Source of the DNA: Chryseobacterium endalhagicum
GTDB taxonomy: Bacteria; Bacteroidota; Bacteroidia; Flavobacteriales; Weeksellaceae
Assembly: GCF_016745235.1 (NCBI RefSeq)
Contig: NZ_JAELVM010000003.1
Span: 496,001-560,000 of the forward strand
Direction: 5' to 3'
Length of the DNA stretch: 64,000 nt
The notes beneath the pieces were generated by a model, which made no database searches, had not been told where the DNA came from, and was given only the letters and a program-made list of their open reading frames with translations. The stretch's first letter is position 1. The number at the start of each line of letters is the position of its first letter. Below are positions 53,280-62,710 of this stretch, one piece after another. Both the position numbers and the translations under genes were made by a program.

Positions 53280-54089
53280 ATGAGAAAAAACATTCTTTTT
53301 GCGGCAGGACTCTTATTTTCAGTTTCCGCACAGGCACAGCTTTTAGACATAATCAAATCTACAGTGAAAAGCCAGACAGGGGTTGACCTTGAAAACCCTT
53401 CAAAGCCTAAAACTTCCACAACTGCTGCTACCACTACAACAACTCCAACTAAAAGTTCTTCTGTAAATCTGGGAAGCCTTACCTCATCGCAGATCTCTTC
53501 CGGACTCAAAGAAGCTTTAAGCATGGGAGTAACAGATGGAGTAAAAAAACTGGCTTTAACAGACGGTTTTTTGAAAAATGAAGCGGTTAAAATCTTAATG
53601 CCGGAAAAGTTAAGAAAGATCGATACCACACTCCGTTCCTTAGGAATGGGAAGCCTTGCTGATGAAGGGGTTAAATTATTAAACAGAGCTGCCGAAGATG
53701 CGGTAACGGAAGCTGCTCCTATTTTCACCAAAGCCATTACTTCAATGACTATTGCTGATGCTAAAAATATTCTGCTGAGCAGTGATAATGCAGCCACCAA
53801 TTATTTACAAACCAAAACACAGAGCCAGCTGTTCACCGCTTTCCAGCCGAAAGTAAAAGCTTCACTGGGAAAAGTAGGCGCAGATACAGTCTGGAAAAAC
53901 CTGATTTCAAAATACAATACGTTTACAGGACAATCTGTAACGACCGACCTTAACGAATACGTTACGACAGAAACCATCAATGGGGTTTTCAAAATGGTCG
54001 CTGAAAAGGAAAGCAGAATAAGAAATACGCCTGCCATGAGAACAACTTCTATTTTACAGAAGGTTTTTGGAGCTCAGGATTCGAAATAG
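53280..54089 (+). CDS. DUF4197 exported protein
   Basis: 269 residues with a signal peptide (MRKNILFAAGLLFSVSAQAQ), a Thr-rich linker (TSTTAATTTTTPTKSSS) and a helical DUF4197 domain (ISSGLKEALSMGVTDGVKKLALTDGFLKNEAVKILMPEKLRKIDTTLRSLG...MVAEKESRIRNTPAMRTTSILQKVFG). The family is widespread in Bacteroidota and Gammaproteobacteria; function unknown. It stands alone, divergent from the GH20 gene. Confidence 0.92.
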   Translation: MRKNILFAAGLLFSVSAQAQLLDIIKSTVKSQTGVDLENPSKPKTSTTAATTTTTPTKSSSVNLGSLTSSQISSGLKEALSMGVTDGVKKLALTDGFLKNEAVKILMPEKLRKIDTTLRSLGMGSLADEGVKLLNRAAEDAVTEAAPIFTKAITSMTIADAKNILLSSDNAATNYLQTKTQSQLFTAFQPKVKASLGKVGADTVWKNLISKYNTFTGQSVTTDLNEYVTTETINGVFKMVAEKESRIRNTPAMRTTSILQKVFGAQDSK

Positions 54090-54181
54090 ATGTTTGTTGG
54101 CTTACAACTAAGATTTTTAGTGATGCCATACCGAGGCAATGTATCTTCAACTATATTTCAGTATTAGACAAATTTAAGCAT

Positions 54182-54218
54182 AAAAAGGCTGTTTTGAGAG
54201 ATTGAAACAGCCTTTTTC
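54182..54218 (+). terminator. Terminator-like hairpin after the DUF4197 gene
   Basis: AAAAAGGCTGTTT pairs with AAACAGCCTTTTT around TGAGAGATTG, followed by CTTTT. Confidence 0.8.
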
Positions 54219-55142
54219 TTTTGCCTTGAAGCAAAAGAAACAAAAATTGTCTCCATAAAGTCGACGAATGATATTTCAAGACCGGGAAACTTCCGCTAAA
54301 AATAAATTCTGTTCACTAAAAATTCTAAAACTTGCGCGGATGTACTGTTGCTTTTTCGTTTCAACAGCTGTCCCGCGCTTCGGACAGTAGAATTTTCTTA
54401 ACGTTCACAGCATTTATTTTCTTAACGCTCCATTTTCCTATGTCGGTTTTGTCGTAGCTGGAAATATTAATCTTTGTAAAAATCTGTGCTAATCTGTGTA
54501 AATCTGTGGGAAATATGACAATAAACAAACTTTTTTTATCCTATTATTCTTTTGTCTTGAAACAAAAGAAGCAAAAATTGTCTCCATAAAGTCGACGAAT
54601 GATATTTCAAGACTGGGAAACTTCCGCTAAAAATAAATTCTGTTCACTAAAAATTCTAAAACTTGCGCGAGTTCAATATGGGTTATTCGATTCAGAATAG
54701 GTCTCGCGCTTCAGACAATAGAATTTTCTTAACGTTCACAGCATTTATTTTCTTAACGCTCCATTTTCCTATGTCGGCTTTGTCGTAGCTGGAAATATTA
54801 ATCTTTGTAAAAATCTGTGCTAATCTGTGTAAATCAGTGGGAAATATGACAATAAACAAACTTTTTTTATCCTATTATTCTTTTGTCTTGAAACAAAAGA
54901 AGCAAAAATTCAAGACCGGGAAACTTCCGCTAAAAATAAATTCTGTTCACTAAAAATTCTAAAACTTGCGCGAGTTCAATATGGGTTATTCGATTCAGAA
55001 TAGGTCTCGCGCTTCAGACAGTAGAATTTTCTTAACGTTCACAGAATTTATTTTCTTAACGCTCCATTTTCCTATGTCGATTTTGTCATAGTTGGAAAAT
55101 CAATCTTTGTAAAAATCTGTGCTAATCTGTGTAAATCTGTAC
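54217..55142. repeat. Tandem triplicate of a 331-bp unit with a variable stem-loop
   Basis: Unit 1 54217-54547, unit 2 54548-54878 and unit 3 54879-55142 (with about 37 bases deleted near its left end) begin TCTTTTG(C/T)CTTGAA and share almost all of the sequence. One internal 45-base segment (54334-54378, 54665-54709, 54968-55012) differs nearly completely between unit 1 and units 2 and 3, yet all copies form a hairpin closed by GCGCG...CGCGC. No gene is present. The unit ends with the TAATCTGTGTAAATCTGTGG dispersed motif. Confidence 0.85.
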
Positions 55143-55217
55143 TTGAAAAGTTTGCCCAATCTGCAAAATCTGCGAGCGTAAAACACTTGTGGGAATACTT
55201 TTTTACATGATATAAAA

Positions 55218-55240
55218 AAACCTCGCTATCGGCAAGGTTT
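55218..55240 (-). terminator. Terminator after scoB
   Basis: AAACCT(C)GC pairs with G(G)CAAGGTTT; read leftwards it ends in seven T. It is 8 bases after the scoB stop. Confidence 0.75.
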
Positions 55241-55247
55241 ATTGTAT

Positions 55248-55901
55248 TTAGAATTGCATTTCAGGAATTTCACCTTCAATGATCAGATCTGCTTCTGTAG
55301 ATTTTATGATGTGTTCCACTGAAACGCCCGGTGCTCTTTCAATAAGTTTGAACCCAGCCGGAGTAACGTCCAGTACAGCTAATTCGGTTACGACTCTCTT
55401 CACGCAGTTGACCCCTGTAAGCGGAAGGCTGCATTTTTTCAGGATCTTGCTTTCTCCTGCTTTGTTCACGTGCATCATGGCAACGATAATGTTTTCTGCA
55501 GAAGCCACAAGGTCCATTGCTCCACCCATTCCTTTGACCATTTTTCCGGGAATTTTCCAGTTGGCAATATCTCCGTTTTCGGATACTTCCATGGCTCCAA
55601 GAATAGTAAGATCTACTTTCTGACCGCGGATCATCCCGAAACTGAAAGCAGAATCGAAAAATGAACCTCCCGGCAGAATGGTGATGGTCTGTTTTCCGGC
55701 ATTGATGATATCGGCATCTTCTTCTCCTTCGAAAGGAAACGGCCCCATTCCCAGAACTCCGTTTTCACTCTGGAATTCTACGGAAATACCATCCGGGACA
55801 TAGTTGGCAACCAAAGTAGGAATCCCGATTCCCAGGTTTACATAATAACGATCTTTCAGTTCTTTTGAAATTCTTTTGGCAATTTGTTCTTTTGTAAGCA
55901 T
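55248..55901 (-). CDS. scoB: 3-oxoacid CoA-transferase subunit B
   Basis: Transfers CoA from succinyl-CoA to 3-oxoacids such as acetoacetate. The 217 residues contain YVNLGIGIPTLVANYVPDG and the catalytic glutamate in FQSENGVLGMGPFP, then GGSFFDSAFSFGMIRGQKVDLTILGAMEV. Subunit A (58276-58977) is separated from it by the ABC exporter on the opposite strand, although the two are normally adjacent. Confidence 0.95.
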   Translation of the reverse strand: MLTKEQIAKRISKELKDRYYVNLGIGIPTLVANYVPDGISVEFQSENGVLGMGPFPFEGEEDADIINAGKQTITILPGGSFFDSAFSFGMIRGQKVDLTILGAMEVSENGDIANWKIPGKMVKGMGGAMDLVASAENIIVAMMHVNKAGESKILKKCSLPLTGVNCVKRVVTELAVLDVTPAGFKLIERAPGVSVEHIIKSTEADLIIEGEIPEMQF

Positions 55902-56240
55902 AGTAAAAACTTAGACTGCAATTTAATTCTTTTCACTTGAATACAAAAGGGCTTTGTGATTCAAAATTAGTGATGCCGGATTTCAGGTATGAGGCTAAGG
56001 TTGAGGTAAAGGCTGAGAGAGACTAAGAAGGCGATCTGTATTTTCAATATTAAAACATTATAAATCTTTCACTCTTATACCCGTATCCCATATTCAGAAA
56101 CGCTCAAACTCTCCGACACTTAAACCCAAACCCCGTAACTTAAAGCCTCCAGCCATGTAATATTAATTTTTTTAACCCAAACTCACCTTAATACCATAAG
56201 TCAAAATAATATCTCTAATTTTGCAACATTATTTATCAGA
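55902..56240. other. Gap upstream of scoB and the ABC exporter, with promoter
   Basis: No gene. TAATTTTG at 56216-56223 is a -7 element for the ABC gene 18 bases downstream. 55985-56150 is a stretch of purine-rich then CCC-rich short repeats (AGGCTGAGAG, AAACCC) of no clear meaning. Confidence 0.5.
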
Positions 56241-58043
56241 ATGAAAATACTTTTAAGATATCTCAAGCCTTACCAATGGCTGATTGTCATTTCTTTGCTG
56301 TTGGCAACCATTAATCAGGTTTTTTCTTTATTTGCGCCGGCTATTACGGGTAATATCCTGGATCAGCTGGTTACGCATCCTAATTTTTTCGATAAGGAAA
56401 AGCTTTTACCCCGTAATCTGAACGAATATTTATACGGGAGCGAAGCCTATCACGGTGCTTTCTATTTTTTGGGACTGCTGATCGGAACTGCGATGATAAG
56501 CCGTATTGCCAAGGCTTTTCAGGATTATGCGGTAAGTGTTATTACCCAAAAATTTGGAGCGAAAATCTTTACAGACGGTCTGAAACATTCCATGGCGCTG
56601 CCTTATCAGGAATTTGAGGATCAGAGGAGTGGTGAAACCTTATCTATATTAACGAAAGTAAGGGAGGATTCTGTAAAATTCATCACCAACTTCATTAATA
56701 TTTTCTTTGGAATTTTAGTCAGTATTATTTTCGTTTCCGTGTATGCCATCCGCCTTCACTGGTCGATTATGCCGGTTTATATCTGCGGAATTTTTCTGAT
56801 CGCCTTTATCACCAACTTACTGAGTAAAAGAATCAAAGTTATTCAGAAGAATATCGTATCGGAAACCACATCTTTGGCCGGAAGTACCACGGAAAGCTTA
56901 AGGAATATTGAAATTGTAAAGAGTTTAGGATTAACCAATCAGGAAGTTATCCGTTTAAATAACAATACGTATAAAATTCTCGGGCTGGAACTCAGAAAGG
57001 TTAAAAGCATCCGTTCTTTGAGCTTTATTCAGGGAACAATGGTGAATTTTCTACAGCAATTGATCACATTAACCTTGTTGTATTTGATCTTTAAAAATAT
57101 TGTAACTCCCGGACAATACCTGTCTCTGATGTTTTATGGATTCTTTATTTTCGGACCGATGCAGGAAATCGGGAACATCATTATTTCTTACCGTGAAGCT
57201 GAAGCCTCACTTCAAAATTTTGATAACCTGATGAAAAAAGATGTGGAAGAAAAGCCTCTGCATCCGAAACAGATCGGTGCTATTGAAGAACTGGAATTCA
57301 AACATGTATCTTTCAAACACCAATCAGCCCAGTATAAAGCATTGAATAATATTTCTTTTGATGTTAAAAATGGAGAAACCATTGCTTTTGTGGGACCAAG
57401 CGGTTCGGGGAAAAGCACCCTGGTAAAGCTGCTGGTTGGGCTTTACAGGCCTCAGGAAGGCAATATTTTCTACAATACGATCAACGGGAAAGAATTTGAT
57501 TTTGATGAACTGAGAAACCAGATTGGTTTTGTGACCCAGGATACCCAGCTTTTTGCCGGAACCATCAAAGAAAATCTTCTTTTTGTGAATCCAAATGCTA
57601 CGGAATCTGAACTGGCTGTTGCTTTGGAAAAATCAAGCTGTACCGCATTACTGGAAAGAGCGGAAAAAGGAATTGAAACGGTGATTGGTGAAGGCGGACT
57701 GAAATTAAGCGGCGGGGAAAAACAAAGAATTGCTATTGCCCGAGCTCTTTTAAGAAAGCCTCATTTACTGATTTTTGACGAGGCCACTTCAGCGCTGGAC
57801 AGCATCACTGAAGAGGAAATCACATCTACAATCAAGAATATTTCAAAAGAAAGAGAACAGATCACGGTTCTTATTGCTCACCGTCTGAGTACGATTATGC
57901 ATGCAGACAGAATTTATGTTCTTGAACGCGGACAGGTCGTGGAAATGGGATCTCACGAGAATCTGATTTCTGAAAAAGGATTATACTACGCCATGTGGCG
58001 GCAGCAGATCGGGGAAAGAAAAACCCTCAATCCGCAGGCATAA
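56241..58043 (+). CDS. ABC exporter, fused permease-ATPase (MsbA/LmrA-like)
   Basis: 600 residues with six membrane helices (1-330) and a C-terminal ATPase: Walker A GPSGSGKSTLVKLL (near 391), signature LSGGEKQRIAIARALL, Walker B LLIFDEATSALDS, switch H in IAHRLST. This is a homodimeric half-transporter type of the lipid/drug exporter family; the substrate is unknown. It stands alone with its own promoter and terminator between the two CoA-transferase subunit genes. Confidence 0.93.
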   Translation: MKILLRYLKPYQWLIVISLLLATINQVFSLFAPAITGNILDQLVTHPNFFDKEKLLPRNLNEYLYGSEAYHGAFYFLGLLIGTAMISRIAKAFQDYAVSVITQKFGAKIFTDGLKHSMALPYQEFEDQRSGETLSILTKVREDSVKFITNFINIFFGILVSIIFVSVYAIRLHWSIMPVYICGIFLIAFITNLLSKRIKVIQKNIVSETTSLAGSTTESLRNIEIVKSLGLTNQEVIRLNNNTYKILGLELRKVKSIRSLSFIQGTMVNFLQQLITLTLLYLIFKNIVTPGQYLSLMFYGFFIFGPMQEIGNIIISYREAEASLQNFDNLMKKDVEEKPLHPKQIGAIEELEFKHVSFKHQSAQYKALNNISFDVKNGETIAFVGPSGSGKSTLVKLLVGLYRPQEGNIFYNTINGKEFDFDELRNQIGFVTQDTQLFAGTIKENLLFVNPNATESELAVALEKSSCTALLERAEKGIETVIGEGGLKLSGGEKQRIAIARALLRKPHLLIFDEATSALDSITEEEITSTIKNISKEREQITVLIAHRLSTIMHADRIYVLERGQVVEMGSHENLISEKGLYYAMWRQQIGERKTLNPQA

Positions 58044-58049
58044 AACAAA

Positions 58050-58085
58050 CAAAGCGCTGAAGATAACTTCAGCGCTTTGTTTTTA
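58050..58085 (+). terminator. Terminator after the ABC exporter
   Basis: CAAAGCGCTGAAG pairs with CTTCAGCGCTTTG around ATAA, followed by T residues. Confidence 0.9.
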
Positions 58086-58117
58086 TTGTAAAAATTCCTG
58101 GTTAAAATCTGTTTTTG

Positions 58118-58240
58118 AACGATTAAGAGTTTAAGAGGATAAGTTTAGTGAAGATGAATCATTCTGATTTTTTAAGCTGTACTCTTCTTAAAGCAAAGCT
58201 CAACTTCATATTCTTAATAACTTATTTCACCTTAATGGTT
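58118..58240. repeat. 123-bp element with terminal inverted repeat, copy 3
   Basis: Begins AACGATTAAG, ends CTTAATGGTT, and has the same length as the two copies near 43.3 and 43.6 kb, including AAAGCAAAGCTCAACTT. It lies between the ABC terminator and the scoA end. Confidence 0.75.
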
Positions 58241-58275
58241 CAAAATATAAAATTTTAAACAAGTTTATCATTAAA

Positions 58276-58977
58276 CTATTCTTTAGTTCTGACTGTTCTC
58301 TGCTCGATTCTTTTTTCAAATTTCTCGCCCTGGAATATTCTCTGGATCATAATTCCCGGAATGTGAATCTGGTTGGGATCAAGGGTTCCCACTTCTACCA
58401 GCTCTTCAACTTCAGCGATGGTAATTTTTGCAGCACCTGCCATCGGATGGTTGAAATTCCTTGCCGAACCTTTGAAGATCAGGTTTCCGGCATGATCGCC
58501 TTTCCATGCTTTTACAATTGAGAAATCTGCGTTGTAGGCATGTTCAAGGATATGAGGTTTTCCGTTAAAATCTTTCACCTCCTTCCCTTCTGCGATCTCT
58601 GTTCCGTAACCTGCAGGTGTATAAAAAGCAGGAATTCCCGCCTGTGCCGCTCTGCATTTTTCTGCTAAAGTTCCCTGTGGTGTCAGTTCTACTTCCAGCT
58701 CTCCAGACAGCATCTGTCTCTCAAATTCTGCATTTTCTCCTACATAGGAAGAGATCATTTTTTTGATCTGTCTTTTCTGAAGCAGCAGTCCTAATCCAAA
58801 ATCGTCGACGCCTGCATTGTTTGAAATACATGTTACATCTTTCACATCGCTTTCTACCAAAGCATTTATTGAGTTTTCAGGAATACCGCACAGACCGAAT
58901 CCGCCCAGCATTAAAGTCATTCCATCTTTAATTCCTTCGATGGCTTCCTTTGCATTTTTTACTCTTTTATCTATCAT
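58276..58977 (-). CDS. scoA: 3-oxoacid CoA-transferase subunit A
   Basis: Partner of subunit B. The 233 residues contain [48 protein letters not shown] and [59 protein letters not shown], matching the family throughout. It is on the same strand as scoB, but 2.4 kb upstream, with the ABC gene (opposite strand) and a 123-bp repeat between them. Confidence 0.95.
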   Translation of the reverse strand: MIDKRVKNAKEAIEGIKDGMTLMLGGFGLCGIPENSINALVESDVKDVTCISNNAGVDDFGLGLLLQKRQIKKMISSYVGENAEFERQMLSGELEVELTPQGTLAEKCRAAQAGIPAFYTPAGYGTEIAEGKEVKDFNGKPHILEHAYNADFSIVKAWKGDHAGNLIFKGSARNFNHPMAGAAKITIAEVEELVEVGTLDPNQIHIPGIMIQRIFQGEKFEKRIEQRTVRTKE

Positions 58978-59137
58978 GAAATATTAGATTTTCTGTCCGT
59001 TAAATTTAATCATTTTTCTCATATCTACAGTACTCAGGAATTTATTTGAATTCTGATCTAACTTTTTGCGTATTTTGTTATCATAGTTGGGAACATCCTT
59101 CACAAGCAGAAAAGTTTTAAACGATTATCAATATTAA

Positions 59138-59620
59138 ATGGAAAAAAATACATTCACTAAAGCCGGAGACCTTTTTTACGTGATCTGCAGAATCTGCATC
59201 GGACTGTTCTTTTTTATTACCGGATTGAATAAACTTTTCCATCCTGTTTTCCAGGGTTATATGCTTAAAACCATCAGCAGCTTAGGCTTTTCCAATCCTC
59301 AGTTTATGGCCGATTTTGTGGCTTTTAACGAAGCATTCTGGGGACTTCTTTTATTATTGGGGTTGCTGACGAGATTCAGCTCGCTGTCGTTAATTGTCAT
59401 TATGCTTGTGGCTTTGGTCACTAAAGATCTGCATTCCATTCCTACCGAATTGGTTCCCATTGATCCTGCTGTAGGAACGCGCTCTATGGACGGTTTCACA
59501 TGGCTTACGTACTTCTTTTTTCTGCCACAGGTTCTGTTTATTATGCTATTGGGAATGTTTTCTCTTTACGGATATAAAGCTTTCGGAATCGACCGATGGA
59601 TACACTGGAGAAGGAAATAA
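59138..59620 (+). CDS. DoxX-family membrane protein
   Basis: 160 residues, four membrane helices (YVICRICIGLFFFITGLNKLFHP opening, GLLLLLGLLTRFSSLSLIVIMLVAL, TYFFFLPQVLFIMLLGMFSLYGY). The RxxxGxxF..G..K pattern is the family mark. DoxX proteins take part in redox or sulfur-related membrane complexes; the role here is unknown. It diverges from scoA. Confidence 0.88.
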   Translation: MEKNTFTKAGDLFYVICRICIGLFFFITGLNKLFHPVFQGYMLKTISSLGFSNPQFMADFVAFNEAFWGLLLLLGLLTRFSSLSLIVIMLVALVTKDLHSIPTELVPIDPAVGTRSMDGFTWLTYFFFLPQVLFIMLLGMFSLYGYKAFGIDRWIHWRRK

Positions 59621-59923
59621 TCATTATTCATTTACAAAGATCATTCTACCTGATTTTCTGAAAAATTCCGTGATTTTACGGTGGTTTTCAGCTTGAAATT
59701 TCATTTATTTCTCATCAATTTGACTTATATTTGACATGATAAAATCAAAGGTTGGCTTATTTCAACCGGGATCATCACATCAACAAAATATTGAACGCAA
59801 TTTGTATGAAAAAAATTTTCTCTGCTAATCCAGCAGTTTCTTCTCTGTGCCGTGTTTATTTCCGGAATATTTTAACTCAACACCCTATTTTAAAAGCTAA
59901 ATCATTTAAACTATCATAAAAAC
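59621..59923 (+). promoter_or_regulatory. Leader region of the YwqK/MORN-repeat gene, with -7 element and small ORF
   Basis: TATATTTG at 59726-59733 is a good -7 element about 190 bases before the next gene. In the leader, an ATG at 59806 opens a 37-codon frame (MKKIFSANPAVSSLCRVYFRN...) that stops 4 bases before the next ATG. This may be a leader peptide or a chance frame; it has no recognised family. Confidence 0.4.
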
Positions 59924-61450
59924 ATGAAAAAATTATTTACTTCAGCAGTTCTTGCCCTGTTTCTAAGCATCAGCATCAGCGCTCAGGAGAAGATCTATTT
60001 TGATGAAAACTGGGAAAAAACCACTCAGGATAAAATGGAATTTTACCGGGAAACTGAAACCAAAGGCAAGCTTACCCTGATTAAAGATTTCTATAAAAAC
60101 GGAAAGCTTCAGATGGAAGGCCTTGCTTCGGATGCTACACCGGGCAGCGAAATTTATGACGGTAAAGTAACATGGTACAGCCCTGAAGGCAAAATCGTAA
60201 GCTCAGGTACCTATTCGGAGGGGAAACAGATAGGACCTTCACAGACTTATGATGATAAAGGAAGGCCTTTGGAGGATCTGGTTTATAAAGCAGACGGCAC
60301 TTTTAAGGGAAAAATGTACACTTATAAAGATCCGGACGGCTATTCTCTTTTTAACAGCATCACGACTTATGAAAGCTCTGATTCTTTTAAAACCATCGCT
60401 TATGATGAAGACATCAAAGGGATCCGTTATGAAATTACTACAGACAGCAGCGGTAAGTATGAAACTAAATATTACGGTGATAAAGGAAAACATATTGGCA
60501 CCAGTAATTCCGGCAGCGCGGATGAAACTATTCTGGTAGAATATTATTTTAACCCAATGAAGGTTTCCAAAATTGAAAAGTACAAGAGCGACGGAACTGT
60601 AAAGGAAGGAGTTACCTATTCAAAAAGTGGAAAAATCCTTCAGGAACAGAAAATGAGCAAAAAAGACGGCTATAAAACAACCTATGATGAAGCCGGAAAA
60701 AAATTAGGAAACCTAACCTATGTATATGACAAGGAATCGAATGTCTATACGCCTCAGGATGGTGAAGATTATCAGTACAACAGTGAACTTACCGGTTTTT
60801 CTACCATTGATATTTATAAAAACGGTTCTCCTATACTGAATAAATTTTTTGATGACAACGGAAAACTGTCTTCTGAAAATGTATTAAAAGATGGTTCAAT
60901 ACAGGAAATCAAATACTATTCCCCGGACGGAGGACTGAAAGGGACGTTAACCTATAAAGATGATCTGCCCTATAACGGAACGGTGTATGACGGCAATATG
61001 GGTGAGCAGCAATATAAAGACGGTATTCTGGTATATTCGAAATCATTTGGTGAAAACAAAAGAGTAAAATCAGAGAAAAAGCTGAATACCAAACAAACCG
61101 GGTACGATTCAACCATTTATGATGATAAAGGAAGTGTTGTCTATACCTACAGCCAGCCTTTGGAAGAAGCGGAAGGTTTTACAGCCCAGATTGTGCAGTA
61201 TGTGAAAGGAAAGCCGGGAAATAAAGCTGTTGTAAAAGACGGTGTTCTTCAGAGCGGAAAAATCAAGTATAAAACCGAGTCTGGGTTAAAAGAAATAGAA
61301 CGCAGCGGAAAATGGCTGCTATTGAAGTTTTATAATCCTGAAGGAAAGCTTGTTCAGGATTCAAAACTCCTTGCAGATGCTGAACCTCAGGATCCTTATA
61401 CTGCTTTTAGCGCGACTTTACAGGAAGCTGATCTTCTGTATGATTTCTAA
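59924..61450 (+). CDS. Exported YwqK/MORN-like repeat protein
   Basis: 508 residues with a signal peptide (MKKLFTSAVLALFLSISISAQ) and many short beta-hairpin repeats around the pattern Y-x-x-x-G-K/Y-D-x-x-G-K (for example TWYSPEGKIVSSGTYSEGKQIG, YDDKGRPLEDLVYKADG, YYSPDGGLKGTLTYKDD), like MORN and YwqK repeats. It is probably surface-exposed or periplasmic. No enzymatic motif. The family is often annotated as a toxin-antitoxin antitoxin by name, which is not supported here: no toxin gene is present. Confidence 0.8.
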   Translation: MKKLFTSAVLALFLSISISAQEKIYFDENWEKTTQDKMEFYRETETKGKLTLIKDFYKNGKLQMEGLASDATPGSEIYDGKVTWYSPEGKIVSSGTYSEGKQIGPSQTYDDKGRPLEDLVYKADGTFKGKMYTYKDPDGYSLFNSITTYESSDSFKTIAYDEDIKGIRYEITTDSSGKYETKYYGDKGKHIGTSNSGSADETILVEYYFNPMKVSKIEKYKSDGTVKEGVTYSKSGKILQEQKMSKKDGYKTTYDEAGKKLGNLTYVYDKESNVYTPQDGEDYQYNSELTGFSTIDIYKNGSPILNKFFDDNGKLSSENVLKDGSIQEIKYYSPDGGLKGTLTYKDDLPYNGTVYDGNMGEQQYKDGILVYSKSFGENKRVKSEKKLNTKQTGYDSTIYDDKGSVVYTYSQPLEEAEGFTAQIVQYVKGKPGNKAVVKDGVLQSGKIKYKTESGLKEIERSGKWLLLKFYNPEGKLVQDSKLLADAEPQDPYTAFSATLQEADLLYDF

Positions 61451-61963
61451 AATATTTTAAATTTCAATAAAAAACCGGCTGTTTGTAATGGTCGGTTTTG
61501 TTTTTTCTAAGATTTTAAACGGTTTATGTATGTGTGATTTTTTAAACACGAATTTCACAAATGTTTTTCACGAATGGCACAAAATCTTTGACATGATGGT
61601 GCTATTTGTGAAATTATTTGTGCTATTTGTGGTAAAAAGAAGATGTTCATTTGACGCAAAGAATGATTTATTATGCTGTAGATTGAAGCGAAGCAAAGAG
61701 GAAATCAATCTTCGATTGATTTGACGAAGCGAAGTGTCTGAGTGCATAAAAAAATCTGAGAAATCTGTGGAATCTGCGGGAAAATATTCAAGTAAAGAAT
61801 GATTGAATATACCGAAATTTATCCTCAGCATTATTTTTTTCTGTTCTGTTGGATAATGAATTTGTTTTAAATTTTTATTGGTAAAAAGCATTAAAAACTA
61901 AACTAAAGTGTAAAGCTTATTTCAATTCATTTAGCTTTTTTTGCATTTAAAACTTAAACTGCT
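61451..61963. other. Terminator and dispersed repeats; no gene
   Basis: AAAACCGGC...GTCGGTTTT (61471-61499) followed by T is the terminator of the preceding gene. 61545-61635 contains ACGAATTTCACAAATG and GCTATTTGTG dispersed motifs. 61651-61735 (GACGCAAAGAATG, AATCAATCTTCGATTGATTT) is a relative of the 179-bp element at 47.9 kb. Short frames here on both strands read through repeats and are not supported. Confidence 0.55.
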
Positions 61964-62653
61964 ATGAATGAAGAATTTTGCTCAAACTGTCAACAAAATT
62001 TAAAACCTAAGAGAATAGACGGACGTTACATTCTCCATGAAATTGAACACGTTTTACATTTTGAAAGAGGTATTTTATATACGATAAGAGAATTACTGAT
62101 AAAACCCGGAGAAAACATCAGGCATTTCATCAGTGAAAACAGAAGCAGGCTTGTGAAACCGGTGATATTTATTATTGTCACCTCACTGATTTATACGCTG
62201 ATCAATCATTTTTTCCATATTGAAGCAGGCTATATAAAAATTGACGGTGGAAAAGATCAGCAACTCAATGCTATTAACAGCTGGGTTCAGGGGCATTACG
62301 GATATTCCAATATTATAATGGGTGGGTTTATTGCTTTCTGGTTAAAAATATTTTTCAGGAAGTATGATTACAATTTTTTTGAAATATTAATTCTGCTATG
62401 CTTTATTCTTGGAATGGAAATGCTGATGTTCTCGGCTTTTGCCATTTTGGAAGGAGTGACGAAATTTCATCTCATGCCGATTGCCGCCGTGATTGTGTTT
62501 GCCTATTTTTCCTGGGCTGTAGGGCAATTCTTTGATAAATCCAGAGCAGCCAGCTATTTTAAAGCCCTTGCTTCCTACGTATTGGGAATGATCACGTTTG
62601 GTATTTCGATCATGATTTTAGGAGCTTTAATGAACCTAATCGTACACCATTAA
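61964..62653 (+). CDS. DUF3667 membrane protein with N-terminal zinc knuckle
   Basis: 229 residues. Two cysteines in CSNCQQNLKPKRIDGRYILHEIEHVLHFERGILYTIRELLIKPGENIRHFISENRSRLVKPVIFIIVTSLIYTLI match the DUF3667 pattern of a short zinc-binding head followed by five or so membrane helices. Function unknown; common in Flavobacteriia. It has its own terminator. Confidence 0.9.
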   Translation: MNEEFCSNCQQNLKPKRIDGRYILHEIEHVLHFERGILYTIRELLIKPGENIRHFISENRSRLVKPVIFIIVTSLIYTLINHFFHIEAGYIKIDGGKDQQLNAINSWVQGHYGYSNIIMGGFIAFWLKIFFRKYDYNFFEILILLCFILGMEMLMFSAFAILEGVTKFHLMPIAAVIVFAYFSWAVGQFFDKSRAASYFKALASYVLGMITFGISIMILGALMNLIVHH

Positions 62654-62710
62654 AAAGTAAAAGCGATGATTATTGTTATTTGTATTTTCCTGTTCCTGTT
62701 TATATTACAT

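Noticed and set aside
53216-53800. 194-codon frame opposite the DUF4197 gene
   Set aside because: Low-complexity shadow of the Thr/Ala-rich coding strand; the forward gene has a signal peptide, a family match and a promoter.
54217-55142. CRISPR array
   Set aside because: Three long tandem units with one variable segment are not 24-48-bp repeats with regular spacers, and no cas gene is near.
59924-61450. Toxin-antitoxin system (YwqK-type antitoxin label)
   Set aside because: No toxin gene is adjacent and the protein has an export signal; the repeats alone do not support the label.
61488-61891. Short frames on both strands near 61.6 kb
   Set aside because: They run through dispersed repeats and have no start signals or recognisable protein features.
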